This document shows, piece by piece, positions 8,922 to 17,899 of a DNA stretch of 64,000 nt. The stretch's first letter is position 1, and each line of letters begins with the position of its first letter. The notes under the pieces were generated by a model, which was not told where the DNA came from, searched no databases, and worked only from the letters and a program-made list of their open reading frames with translations. Made by a program: the position numbers and the translations under genes. Source of the stretch: JAWVFM01 sp963841455 (GTDB taxonomy: Bacteria; Actinomycetota; Thermoleophilia; Solirubrobacterales; 70-9); the NCBI GenBank assembly GCA_963841455.1, contig CAWJCU010000014.1, forward strand, positions 25,001-89,000. Direction: 5' to 3'.

Positions 8922-10206
8922 TGCCGATGGTTGTCGCGTACTTGACGTCCCGATTCCCGAGGTGACCCAGATCTGGATGGTCCGCGAGCTCGACGAGGTG
9001 GCGTCCAACCCGGACATTGACTGCGAGCTCATGTCGCTGTTCCCGCCCGTGAGATGGAACACGACGGTCCACCCTGCGGCCGAACCCTGGCGAGGGAGGT
9101 TGCGCCGACCGCGTACCCCGGAGGCGATCCGAGCCATGCTCTGGTGGCTCTCCCGCTCGCCCTCGCGACTGCTCGGCTCGCTCGGGACGGTCGTGATCGC
9201 CTACTGCCGTCGCCCGGCGCTCCTGGTCCGGGCTCTCGCGACGGTGCCGGTGGCGGCGGCTCACGCGCGCACGGTGGCCGACCGGGGTGTCGACCGCCTT
9301 CACGCCCACACGGCGACCTACCCGCTGCTGGCGGCGTGGCTGTGTCATCGGCTGACCGGCGTGCCGTACAGCTTCACCGCCCACGCGCACGACATCCTCA
9401 TGGACCAGTCCTTCCTGCGCCGGCGCCTCGCGGCCGCCGACTTCGCCGTTGCGATCTCCGATTTCAACAGAGGCTTTCTCGCCGCTTATGGGGGCGACCG
9501 GGCCACCCCGGTCTACGTCATCCGCTGCGGCATCGACCTTCCCGCGTACCGGTTCCGTCCCCGCGCCCCGAATCCGGATGGCCCGGTCCGCGCGCTCTGC
9601 GTCGCCGGCCTCAAGGACTACAAGGGTCACCGGTTCCTGTTCGAGGCGCTGGCGGGCGCGGACTCCGGGCTTGCACGGGTAAGCGTGGATCTGGTCGGCG
9701 ACGGGCCGCTGCGGCGCGAGCTGGAGCAGCTCGTCCACGAGCTCGGGCTCGATTCCCGCGTGCGCTTCCACGGCTCGCTGCCCGAGGCAGAGGTGAGGGC
9801 GTTGCTCGACGCCGCGGACCTGTTCGCGCTCCCCAGTGTGATCACGCCATCCGGGGTCACCGAGGGCCTGCCCGTCGTTCTGGTCGAGGCGATGGCTGCC
9901 GGTGTTCCGGTCGTGGCGACGCGGGTCGCCGCGGTTCCCGAGCTGATCACGCACGAGGAGACCGGTCTTCTCGCGGAGCCGGGGAACGCCGAGGAGCTCC
10001 GCGCGGCGATCCGGCGCCTGCTCGAGGACCCGTCGGCCGCCGCCCGCCGAGCCGAAGCAGCCCGCTCGCTCGTCGAGCGGGACTACGACGTCAAGCGCTC
10101 GGCCGCGACTCTCGCCCGCCTGTTCCGCGACGGTACGCCCTACTCCGTCGACGGTCGACCGGGAGCGGCGACGACCCGGGACGCCGCGGGGGCGGCGACG
10201 GGATGA
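8921..10206 (+). CDS. Glycosyltransferase family 4, one frame break near 8957
   Basis: The main frame, open from 8962, lacks a proper N-terminus. In the neighbouring frame, ATG 8921/8927 encodes MVVAYLTSRFP, the classical first strand of these enzymes, and it then stops. Adding one C to the run at 8956-8958 joins it to EVTQIWMVRELDEV. The remainder is a complete GT-B enzyme: FTAHAHDILMD, CVAGLKDYKGH, VGDGPLRREL and TEGLPVVLVEAMAAGVPVV. About 428 aa once repaired. Either an assembly error or a recent mutation; the intact rest of the gene favours error. Its stop overlaps the next ATG (ATGA). Confidence 0.82.
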
Positions 10207-12278
10207 GCGTCCCGGTGCGGGAGCCGTCCGGAGGCGTCCGCGAACCACCGGCTCGGGGGGGCGGTCTGCGGGCGGGGATGGTCGGGGTCGGGCTGATCAG
10301 CGAGTTTCACGTCGCCGCGGTTCAGGCGATGCCAGGCGTCGATCTCGTGGGTGTCCACGACATCGACGCGGCCCGGGCCGAGGAGCGCGCCGCCGAATGG
10401 TCGACGACGGCCTTCCCGTCGCTCGAAGCGTTGGTCGCTGCGGGTGCGAACGTAATCCACGTCCTTACGCCGCCGGTCACCCACGCACAGGTCGCCCTCG
10501 AGGCGATCGGCCGCGGCTGCCACGTCCTCGTGGAGAAGCCGCTGGCCGAGAGCCCGGAGGACGCGAAACGGATCGGCGAGGCCGCCACGGAAAACGGCGT
10601 GGTGGCGACCGTCAGCCACTCCCTGCTGTTCGACCCCCAGGTGCTCGCCGCATTGGAAAAGGTGCGCGGGGGCGCCGTGGGGGAGGTCATCGGCGTGGAC
10701 TTCTTCCGCAGTCAGGAGTCGCCGCCCTACGCCGGTGGGCCGCTGCCGCCGCACATGCGCCAGGCCGGCTACCCCTGGCGAGACGTCGGTATCCACTGCC
10801 TGTATCTGCTCCCCGAGCTGCTCGGGGAGATCGTCGACATCGATGCAGAATGGCGGAGCCTCGGGGGCGACAGGAACCTGGCCTTCGACGAGTGGCGGGC
10901 CCTGGTCCAATGCGAGCGGGGCATCGGCCAGTTCCAGCTCACCTGGAACGGAAGGCCGTTCGAGAGCCGCATCGAGATCCGCGGGACCCAAGCCACCCTC
11001 CAGCTCGACCTCTTCGCGAGATTTCGCACTCGCCGGGTCCAGACCCCGCTTCCCAAGGCGGCCGAAGTGGTCGTCAACGCCTACGCCGAATCGCTCCGGC
11101 CACTCGGCGAGGTGCCGCTGAACGTGGGGAGGTTCCTCAGCAAGCGGATCCAGCCCTACCAGGGCGTCCGCAATCTGGTCACCGACTTCTACACGCGGCT
11201 GGAGGAGGGCTTGCCGCCGCGAGTCACGGTGGAGGACGCCGCGATCCTGGTCCATTGGGTCGAGAAGGTCGCTCGCGCGGCGGAGGCGGAGCACGAACGC
11301 AGCGTGGCACGCTTCCAGCTATCCGAAACCTGCGAGTTCCTGGTCACCGGCGCCACCGGCTCACTGGGCTCGGCGATCGTGGAACGCCTACTCGAGGGAG
11401 GGCGCAAGGTTCGCGCGTTCGTCCGCCAGCCGCCTGAGGAGCCGGTTGACGGAGTGGAGTACGCCCTCGGCAACCTCGGCGACCCGGAGGCCGTCGGGCG
11501 AGCCGTGCGGGGTGCGGAGGTCGTCATCCACGCGGGCGCCGCGATGTCGGGCGGCTGGGTGGAGCACGAGTGCTCGACCGTGGTCGGCACGCGCAACGTG
11601 ATCGAAGCCTGTCGGGAGTGCGGCACCCGCCAGCTGGTGCACGTGAGCTCCCTGTCGGTCGTCGACTGGGCGGGCAGCGAGGACGGCGAGCCCATCAACG
11701 AGACGACGCCCCTGGAGCCTCGTCCAGGAGAGCGGGGCGCGTACACCCGAGCCAAGCTCCAGGCCGAGCTCGACGTCTCGACGGCGGCCGCCGAGGGCCT
11801 GCCCTGCGTCATCCTGCGTCCGGGCGTGATCTTCGGCGGGGGCGTGCCGCTCCTGGGACCCGCGGTCGCGCGCCGAGCCGGCGAGCGTTGGATGGTCCTC
11901 GGCTCCGGGCGCCTCACGGTGCCGCTCGTCTATATCGACGATGTGGTCGACGCGGTGCTCACGGCGGTGGATCGCGAGCTCGTGGGGGGTGAGGTGATCC
12001 AGATAATCGATCCCGAGCGCCTCACCCAGGAGGAGATCCTGGCGCTCGCGGACGCTGACGGCCGGCGGACCGTTCACATCCCGCGCTCGGCGGTATTCCT
12101 CGTCGCGCGGCTGAGCGAATATCCGCTCGCCAAGCTTGGCCGCTCCTCGCCGGTCGGGCTCTATCGGCTGCGGTCGGCTTTGGCCCAGGCGGAATTCGAA
12201 TCCGATCGCGCTGTCGAGCTTCTGGGCTGGCATCCGCGAGTCGGCGTGCGCGAGGGAATTAGAATGAGCGCCGCATGA
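10203..12278 (+). CDS. Gfo/Idh/MocA oxidoreductase fused to NAD-dependent epimerase (SDR)
   Basis: 691 aa in one frame. Residues about 20-365 are a Gfo/Idh/MocA enzyme: Rossmann GMVGVGLISEFH, the HVLVEKPLAES loop, then the alpha/beta C-domain with YPWRDVGIHCLY. From about residue 380 an extended SDR begins: LVTGATGSLGSAI (GxxGxxG), VIHAGAAMSGG, a Ser block (HVSSLSVV) and a YTRAK catalytic Tyr/Lys. No start codon lies at the junction, so this reads as a true two-domain protein. It probably performs two redox or epimerisation steps on a nucleotide sugar. Coupled by ATGA to genes on both sides. Confidence 0.85.
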   Translation: MSVPVREPSGGVREPPARGGGLRAGMVGVGLISEFHVAAVQAMPGVDLVGVHDIDAARAEERAAEWSTTAFPSLEALVAAGANVIHVLTPPVTHAQVALEAIGRGCHVLVEKPLAESPEDAKRIGEAATENGVVATVSHSLLFDPQVLAALEKVRGGAVGEVIGVDFFRSQESPPYAGGPLPPHMRQAGYPWRDVGIHCLYLLPELLGEIVDIDAEWRSLGGDRNLAFDEWRALVQCERGIGQFQLTWNGRPFESRIEIRGTQATLQLDLFARFRTRRVQTPLPKAAEVVVNAYAESLRPLGEVPLNVGRFLSKRIQPYQGVRNLVTDFYTRLEEGLPPRVTVEDAAILVHWVEKVARAAEAEHERSVARFQLSETCEFLVTGATGSLGSAIVERLLEGGRKVRAFVRQPPEEPVDGVEYALGNLGDPEAVGRAVRGAEVVIHAGAAMSGGWVEHECSTVVGTRNVIEACRECGTRQLVHVSSLSVVDWAGSEDGEPINETTPLEPRPGERGAYTRAKLQAELDVSTAAAEGLPCVILRPGVIFGGGVPLLGPAVARRAGERWMVLGSGRLTVPLVYIDDVVDAVLTAVDRELVGGEVIQIIDPERLTQEEILALADADGRRTVHIPRSAVFLVARLSEYPLAKLGRSSPVGLYRLRSALAQAEFESDRAVELLGWHPRVGVREGIRMSAA

Positions 12279-13660
12279 GATTGATCCTCGCCGAGTTCAA
12301 CGAGCTTTCGCCGGTCCTGATGGACAAGTTCATCGCGGCGGGCAAGCTTCCCAACTTCGAGCGCCTGCGCAACGAGTCCGAGGTTCATCTCACCGATGCC
12401 GGGGAGGAGCAGGAGGACCTCGAGCCGTGGATCCAGTGGGTGACGGTCCATTCGGGCCTGACCTACGCCGAGCACGGCGTCAGGACTCTCGGCGAGGGCG
12501 ACAAGCTGACCGAGAAGCGCGTTTGGGACCTTCTGTCCGACGCCGGGCACCAGGTGTGGGTCTGCGGCTCGATGAACGTGAACTACCGGCTGCCGATCAA
12601 CGGCTGGGTGGTGCCCGACCCGTGGATGCGGAGGGTGAAGCCCTATCCCGCCGAGCTCGAGTCGTACTACCGCTTCGTTGCCGCGAACGTCCAGGAGCAC
12701 ACGCGAGAGGACACACCCCTGTCGCGCGGAGAGCAGCTGGCGTTCCTCTCGTTCATGGCCCGCAACGGACTGTCGCCCACCACGCTGGGCGCGATCGTCC
12801 GCCAGCTGATCGACGAGCGGTCCTCCGACGTCCACTGGAAGCGGGCCGTGATACTCGACAAGCTCCAGTTCGATCTCTTCCGCTCCCACTGGAAGCGGAA
12901 GCGCCCCGATTTCGGGACCTTCTTCCTCAACAGCACGGCGCACTTCCAGCACCTCTATTGGCGCAACATGGAGCCGGAGCACTTCAAGGTGAAGCCCGAG
13001 CCGGGCGAGCAGGCCGTTTACGAGGACGCGATCCTCTTCGGATACGAGCAAATGGATCAGATCTGTGGCCGGTTGCTCGACATGGTCGGCGACGAGACGA
13101 CGCTCATGTTCGCGACCGCGCTCAGCCAGCAGCCCTGCCTGACGTACGAGGAGAGCGGCGGCAAAGTGATCTACCGGCCGAACGACTTCGACGCGTTCGT
13201 GCGGATGGTCGGGATTCCGAAGCCGTCCGAGGTGACGCCGGTGATGGCCGAGGAGTTCCATCTCGACTTCAGCAGCGAGGAGCTGGCGCGCGAGGCGGAG
13301 TCGAGGCTCAGGGAGCTCCGCTACGAGGGCGACGAAGCGCTGAACATCGTCCGCGAGGGCACCGATCTGTTGTGCGGGTGCCAGGTTTGGACGGACGTCT
13401 CCGCGGACGCGGTGCTGCAGCTCGACGGGAGCAAGACCGTGCCGTTCTTCGATGCGTTCTACAAGATCGACACGGTCAAGAGCGGAATGCACCACCCCGA
13501 GGGCATGCTTTGGATTCGGCGCCCCGGCGGGCCCCGTGCCGAGGCGTCGGGAAAGGTTCCGCTCACCGCCATCGCCCCCACGATCCTCGCGATGTACGGG
13601 CTCGAACCGCCTGACTACATGCGAGGCGCGATGCTCGCCGAGCCCGCCGCCGCCGTCTGA
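12275..13660 (+). CDS. Alkaline-phosphatase-superfamily protein
   Basis: 461 aa, start overlapping the preceding stop (ATGA). The N-terminus LILAEFNELSPVLMDKF and the later VPLTAIAPTILAMYGLEPPDYMRG are the front and back of the AlkP superfamily core seen in type I phosphodiesterases and phosphoglycerate mutase-like enzymes. The usual metal Asp-Gly pair is replaced by AEFNEL, with a possible nucleophile Thr/Ser in QWVTVHSGL. No signal peptide or membrane segment is visible, so it may be cytoplasmic. It could act as a phosphodiesterase or phosphotransferase on a glycan precursor. Function inferred from fold and context only. Confidence 0.6.
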   Translation: MRLILAEFNELSPVLMDKFIAAGKLPNFERLRNESEVHLTDAGEEQEDLEPWIQWVTVHSGLTYAEHGVRTLGEGDKLTEKRVWDLLSDAGHQVWVCGSMNVNYRLPINGWVVPDPWMRRVKPYPAELESYYRFVAANVQEHTREDTPLSRGEQLAFLSFMARNGLSPTTLGAIVRQLIDERSSDVHWKRAVILDKLQFDLFRSHWKRKRPDFGTFFLNSTAHFQHLYWRNMEPEHFKVKPEPGEQAVYEDAILFGYEQMDQICGRLLDMVGDETTLMFATALSQQPCLTYEESGGKVIYRPNDFDAFVRMVGIPKPSEVTPVMAEEFHLDFSSEELAREAESRLRELRYEGDEALNIVREGTDLLCGCQVWTDVSADAVLQLDGSKTVPFFDAFYKIDTVKSGMHHPEGMLWIRRPGGPRAEASGKVPLTAIAPTILAMYGLEPPDYMRGAMLAEPAAAV

Positions 13661-13663
13661 GCC

Positions 13664-14482
13664 TCAGCCGACCCGCTTCACGCGCTTCACGGCCGGAGCG
13701 TCGAAATAGACGGTGGTGTTGCCGTTGCCGGGCCAGAAGTAGGCAAGGCCCGCGTTGTAGAAGGTCAGCGGCGAGCCGTCGAGCATGTTCGCCCTGGTGC
13801 TCGACTCGACCAATCGGCCGTTGATGAACCACTGGGTCAGTGCCCGGCCGTCGACCGGTGACAGGTGGAACCGAAGGACGACGTGAACCCACCGATCGAC
13901 GGGGATGCGGCGCGGCGGCAGGACGGCCTCGTGCGGGTCCCCGTAGGGCGCATAGCCGACCTGCCACATGCCGGCACCGATGGATTCCAGGCCCAGATAC
14001 CAGTTGGCGCCCCCCTGACCGCCCCAGCCGCCCACGTAGTGGCCCAGGTTCATGAGCCGGGAATAGACGAGCCGCGACGGGTTCCTGAAGTACCACGCCG
14101 CGGATATCGAGACGTCGTCCCCCGGGCCGTACGAGAACCGACGCTGCGTCGCCACGCGGCAGGCCGAGGCGGCGTTGTTGCCGCCGTTGGTGACGATCCT
14201 GTTCGCGTAGCGGCCCTCCCAGGTGCCGACCCTGTGGCTCCTCGTTCGCGAGAACGGTGAGTCCACGCGCCACCTGAACTTGAGGTGGTGACGGCGGTGC
14301 GGGTGGCGGTGGTGCCGGCGGTGACCGTGGTGGTGGCGGTGGCCATTCTTGGCCGCGGTTGCACCTGGCGGCGAGTCCTCGCCGCGAACCAGTGGTGGGA
14401 GGATTGCCCCGAGCGCGACGAATAGGGCAACTAGACTGATCCGGCCGGAGCGGGGAAGCGAGCGCGAGAACGGGTTATGCAC
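13664..14482 (-). CDS. Secreted beta-sandwich protein, polysaccharide-lyase-like (paralogue 1)
   Basis: 272 aa from the GTG at 14482. A signal peptide (SLVALFVALGAILPPLVRG) is followed by a striking His/Arg-rich segment at about residues 48-66. After that comes a domain of about 200 aa shared with the proteins at 15956 and 17900: RVDSPF, TNGGN, PSRLVYSRLMNLGHY, NWYLGLES, VGYAPYG, PVDGRALTQW and FWPGNGNTTVYFDAP. The fold pattern resembles jelly-roll polysaccharide lyases (heparin-lyase-I/PL20-like), but I cannot place catalytic residues, so carbohydrate binding is equally possible. The start region overlaps the divergent O-antigen ligase start by 6 bp. Confidence 0.6.
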   Translation of the reverse strand: MHNPFSRSLPRSGRISLVALFVALGAILPPLVRGEDSPPGATAAKNGHRHHHGHRRHHRHPHRRHHLKFRWRVDSPFSRTRSHRVGTWEGRYANRIVTNGGNNAASACRVATQRRFSYGPGDDVSISAAWYFRNPSRLVYSRLMNLGHYVGGWGGQGGANWYLGLESIGAGMWQVGYAPYGDPHEAVLPPRRIPVDRWVHVVLRFHLSPVDGRALTQWFINGRLVESSTRANMLDGSPLTFYNAGLAYFWPGNGNTTVYFDAPAVKRVKRVG

Positions 14483-15952
14483 ACGCCGAGAGTAGCTGCG
14501 CAGACCGCTGGTGTGCGCCACGAGGCTCTCCTCGAGCCGCTGCCCCCCTCTGGAGCTGACGCCAGGTTCGCGATCCCGCCCTGGCTCATCGCGGGTGCCG
14601 CGGTCGTCGCCTCGCTCGTCGCCGGGGCCATGATGGCTCACAGCATCAAGCTGGGGCTCGCCGCGGCCATCGCTCTCTGCTACGGCCCGCTCGTCCTCAT
14701 CAACCTGCGCCTGGCGATCGTGCTCTGGCTTCCGTCGGTCGCGCTCATCGCCGTTACCGCGCTCAGCGTGGGGCCGAGCCTCGCCGGCATGCTGATCCTC
14801 GCGGCCTGGTTCGGGGCTTTTGCCGCTCGACGGTCCCGGATCCCGGAGTTGGTCCGCGAGCAGGCCCCGGTGCTCGCTGCGGTTGCCGTCCTGGTCCTCT
14901 GGGTGATGCTTTCCGTGGCCTGGGCCCCGGTGTCTCCCGTCGGCAACGAGCTCTTCTGGAGCTGGTTGGTCGTTGTCGCGCTCGTCCTCGTGGTCTCGAC
15001 GACCCTCACCGACCCGCGGTATCTCAGACTCGCGATCGGAGCGTTCGTGGTCGGGATGGTCATCGCCGTCATGGTCGGGTTGGTCGGGGGCGTCCAGAGC
15101 CAGTCGGACGCCGCGCTCGATGCCACGCGGCTCTACGGCGGCGCCGGCGATCCGAACTTCCTGGCCGCCGGAATCGTGCCCGCGATCGCTCTCGCAATCG
15201 GCCTTGCCGCGGGGAGCAGGCGGCTCTCAGTGCGTCTCGCGGTTGCTGCGACGGTGGTCTTCCTGACCATCGGCCTCGTGGCTACGGAGTCCCGCGGCGG
15301 CTTCGTCGCGGCCGTCGTCGCCGCGCTGGCGGCGCTGGTCGTCGCGAGGCGGGAGCGGGGCTGGATCATCGCCGCCATCGTCGCCCTCGCCGGCGTCATC
15401 GCGGTGTGGTTCTCGGTCGATCCGGGGGCGGCCACGCGCATCTCGGATCTGCATCAGACCAACGGGCGGCTCGATCTCTGGAACGTCGCGTGGCACATGT
15501 GGCAGAACAACCCGCTCGTGGGCGTCGGGTTGGAGGGATTCCTCCACGATGCCGCCGACTACGCGCGCAACGTCACCGTCGGGCCCATCACCGTCGCCGG
15601 GTTCATCACCGAGCATCAGTACGTGGTCCACAACGTCTATCTCGAGATGCTCGCCGAGACGGGCCTGGTCGGGCTGGGGCTCTTCGTCGTCGCGATCCTC
15701 GCCTGCCTGCGCCGTGCCTGGCGTGCGGTGGCGTCGTTCGACCGCATGGGCGATGCGCCGATGGCGGCGCTCACGAGGAGCGTGGTCGTCGCGATCGTGG
15801 CGATGATGGCGTCGAACTTCTTCATCTCCGGCGAGACCGACCGCCGCTTCTGGGTCGTCCTCGCCCTTGGTCCGGCCCTGATGGCGTGCGCCACCCGGCG
15901 GGCCCGGGTGAGCGCCCGGCCGGGGGCGGGGCGCTCACCCGGCCGCGGCTGA
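14477..15952 (+). CDS. O-antigen ligase/polymerase family membrane protein
   Basis: 491 aa from the ATG at 14477; the GTG at 14513 is an alternative that would remove the overlap with the divergent gene. About 10-12 hydrophobic segments. The Wzy_C (O-antigen ligase) region is recognisable as SRGGFVAAV, the long loop with NGRLDLWNVAWHMWQNNPLVGVGLEGF, and VHNVYLEMLAETGLVGLGLF. Members polymerise lipid-linked repeat units or transfer the finished glycan outside the membrane. Gene order suggests it serves the polysaccharide made by the upstream cluster. Confidence 0.85.
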   Translation: MHTPRVAAQTAGVRHEALLEPLPPSGADARFAIPPWLIAGAAVVASLVAGAMMAHSIKLGLAAAIALCYGPLVLINLRLAIVLWLPSVALIAVTALSVGPSLAGMLILAAWFGAFAARRSRIPELVREQAPVLAAVAVLVLWVMLSVAWAPVSPVGNELFWSWLVVVALVLVVSTTLTDPRYLRLAIGAFVVGMVIAVMVGLVGGVQSQSDAALDATRLYGGAGDPNFLAAGIVPAIALAIGLAAGSRRLSVRLAVAATVVFLTIGLVATESRGGFVAAVVAALAALVVARRERGWIIAAIVALAGVIAVWFSVDPGAATRISDLHQTNGRLDLWNVAWHMWQNNPLVGVGLEGFLHDAADYARNVTVGPITVAGFITEHQYVVHNVYLEMLAETGLVGLGLFVVAILACLRRAWRAVASFDRMGDAPMAALTRSVVVAIVAMMASNFFISGETDRRFWVVLALGPALMACATRRARVSARPGAGRSPGRG

Positions 15953-15955
15953 CCC

Positions 15956-17401
15956 TTAGGAGGTCAGCCGCGGGTTGTCGAAGTAGACGGTCGTGTTGCC
16001 GTTGCCGGGCCAGAAGTACGGGAGCCCGCCGTTGTAGAACCAAAGCGGCGAGCTGTTGAACATGTTCGCCTTGGTGCTCGAGCCGACGAGCTTGCCGTTG
16101 ATGTACCACTCGGTCAGCGCCTGGCCGTCGACCGGCGAGAGGACGAAGTGCAGGTCGACATTGACCCACTGATTGGCCGGGATCGAACGCTCCGGAAGGA
16201 TTGCGTGGTGCCCGCTCCCGCCATAGTCCGAGTAGGAGACCTCCCAGGTGCCGGCATCCGTCGACTCGAGCGCCAGATACCAGTTGATGCCTCCGCTGCT
16301 GCCCGAGCCGCTCTCGTAGTGGCCGAGGTTCATCAGGCGGGACCAAGCGAGCTTCGACGGATCGGGCATGTACCACGAGCCGCCCATCCAGATGTCTGAG
16401 CCGGGGCCGTACGAGAAGCCGTCCTGGTAGCCCATGCGGGGGCAGGAGCAACTCGAGTTGCCGCCGTTCGTGACGATCTTCGCCGCGTAGCCGCCGGCGG
16501 CCCCGCCGACCTCATTGGTCCTCGACACGGTGAACGGGGAGTCCACCCGCCAGAAGTCGACGCCGGCGTTCAGGTCCGACTCGAACGATGCCGAGCGGCG
16601 CCAGGTGGCCGGTACCGGGCTCGACGGTGGCGGAGCTGCGGGAGCCGTGCTGACGGTGAACGACCGCGTCGCTGGGCTCGGGTCGGTGTTTCCCGCGGAA
16701 TCCGTTGCGCGCACGGAGAAAGTATGGCTCCCGTCAGCCAGGCCCGAGTCCGAGTGCGGGCTGCTGCAGCCGGCGAACGCGGCGCCGTCAAGGCTGCACG
16801 CGAAGCTCGAGCCGCTCTCCGACGAGGTGAACGTGAAGCTCGTGCTGCTCGTCGTGATCGTTCCGGACGGGCCGGATGAAATCGTCGTGTCCGGGGGCGT
16901 CGTGTCCGGGGGTGGCGGTGGCGGCGCCGTGGGTGGAGGGGGCGAGGTGCTGACGGTGAACGACCGCGTCGCCGGGCTCGCGTCCGTGTTCCCGGCGGCG
17001 TCGGTGGCACGGACCGAGAAGGTATGCGAGCCGTCGGCAAGGCCGGAGTACGAGCTCGGGCTCTTGCAGGCGGCGAAGGCGGCGCTGTCGAGGCGGCACG
17101 CGAAGGTGGAGCCGCTCTCCGACGAGGTGAACGCGAACGCGGCGCTGCTCGTCGTGATCGTCCCCGACGGGCCGGATGAGATCGTGGTGTCCGGCGGCGT
17201 CGTGTCCCGCGCGCGCCGGCCGTTGTGTGGAGAATGCGCGACGAGGGGCCGCGCCAGCTGATGGCTGTGGTGGCTGTGGTGGCGGTGGTGGTGCGCGTCG
17301 GCGTGCGAGGCCAGCACCAGGGCGCCGAGAACAACGAAGAGCGTGATCGGCAGCGCGAACGCGCGTCGGGGATGCGATTGCAGGGGGGTGAGCGGAATCA
17401 C
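15956..17401 (-). CDS. Secreted protein: signal peptide, His-rich segment, two Ig-like modules, lyase-like domain (paralogue 2)
   Basis: 481 aa from the GTG at 17401 with GGAGG four bases upstream. Signal peptide residues 1-36, His-rich run 37-47, two nearly identical Ig-like modules (about 71-150 and 171-250, each with DTTISSGPSGT and LADGSHTFSVRATD), Pro-rich linkers, then the domain of about 210 aa shared with paralogues 1 and 3 (TNGGNSS, RLMNLGHYE, NWYLALEST, FWPGNGNTTVYFDNP). Likely a cell-surface or extracellular glycan-binding or glycan-cleaving protein. The leader contains a c-di-GMP-I-type riboswitch, so expression probably tracks c-di-GMP. Confidence 0.72.
   Translation of the reverse strand: MIPLTPLQSHPRRAFALPITLFVVLGALVLASHADAHHHRHHSHHSHQLARPLVAHSPHNGRRARDTTPPDTTISSGPSGTITTSSAAFAFTSSESGSTFACRLDSAAFAACKSPSSYSGLADGSHTFSVRATDAAGNTDASPATRSFTVSTSPPPPTAPPPPPPDTTPPDTTISSGPSGTITTSSTSFTFTSSESGSSFACSLDGAAFAGCSSPHSDSGLADGSHTFSVRATDSAGNTDPSPATRSFTVSTAPAAPPPSSPVPATWRRSASFESDLNAGVDFWRVDSPFTVSRTNEVGGAAGGYAAKIVTNGGNSSCSCPRMGYQDGFSYGPGSDIWMGGSWYMPDPSKLAWSRLMNLGHYESGSGSSGGINWYLALESTDAGTWEVSYSDYGGSGHHAILPERSIPANQWVNVDLHFVLSPVDGQALTEWYINGKLVGSSTKANMFNSSPLWFYNGGLPYFWPGNGNTTVYFDNPRLTS
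16652..17203 (-). repeat. Tandem pair of Ig-like modules inside the secreted gene
   Basis: Two in-frame copies of an approximately 84-codon module (17203-16952 and 16903-16652) separated by a Pro-rich linker. They share almost all residues, including a pair of Cys in each (FACRLD/AACKSP and FACSLD/AGCSSP) that could form a disulphide. Such near-identical tandem modules recombine readily, so copy number may vary between strains. Confidence 0.8.
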
Positions 17402-17439
17402 GGTTCCTCCGGTCGGTCGGGAGCCGCACCGCCCTCGCA

Positions 17440-17515
17440 GCCCTTCGGCAACCCGGCTGACTCGTTCGGAGTCCCGTGGCTTTGCGAACCCGCCTCACGG
17501 CGGGGGTGCCATTTG
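17440..17515 (-). promoter_or_regulatory. c-di-GMP-I (GEMM-I) type riboswitch
   Basis: Read on the minus strand, the core at 17510-17446 has the class signature in order: GGCACCCC (usual GGCAAACC); a hairpin CGCC-GTGA-GGCG with a GNRA tetraloop; TTCGCAAAGCC (usual GACGCAAAGCC); a short P3 arm ACTC-CGAAC-GAGT; and the closing CAGCCGGGTTGCCG, which contains the tetraloop receptor and the second P1 strand. It ends about 45 nt before the GTG of the secreted Ig/lyase-like gene. The class binds cyclic di-GMP. The A to T change next to CGCAAAGCC and the CCC in the first strand are departures and could mark a variant subclass. Confidence 0.78.
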
Positions 17516-17899
17516 TCGGGGCGTGCAAGCTCTGTATTCGCTTGTCGCGGGCCTCATCGACCCCGGCCGGGGGGCGCTTGAGCGGGCCCGTTTCCCGCTG
17601 GACGGATGTTGCGTGCGTCGATGGCTGGGTGATTGCAACCACCGAGCCGTCGGAAACTTGCTCGAACTTGCGTAAGCCATCGGCTCGAGCGGTCTCTACC
17701 TCATTTAGGTACCACATTTCCAGTAACCATCCGTGGCGATCATGGGTGGGATCGCCGATCGGGGACCTCGATGACGCCGCGGAGTCCCGGCGCGGCGGCG
17801 CTCTGGACGTTTGTTCGGCCTCTCGGGCGCCTGAGTCCCAGGGACCGGAGGGGTTGCCGATGTGCTCGTCGGGTCGCCCGACCCACGACCCGCCCCCCG
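17516..17899. other. Intergenic region between divergent secreted paralogues
   Basis: About 385 bp between the riboswitch and the start of paralogue 3. It must contain the minus-strand promoter that feeds the riboswitch and the plus-strand promoter of the 17900 gene. An A/T-richer patch near 17695-17735 (TCATTTAGGTACCACATTTC) is the most promoter-like stretch. A segment ending AGGGGTTGCCGATG near 17850-17863 resembles the 3' strand of a c-di-GMP-I aptamer, but the rest of the aptamer is not there. Confidence 0.4.

Noticed and set aside
9054..10202. N-terminal 383 codons open in frame with the Gfo/SDR fusion
   Set aside because: They overlap the glycosyltransferase in another frame and read as Arg-rich shadow; the fusion starts at the ATG at 10203.
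17820..17865. Second c-di-GMP-I aptamer before the 17900 gene
   Set aside because: Only a GGGGTTGCCGATG-like 3' strand is present; the GCAAAGCC segment and GNRA hairpin are missing.
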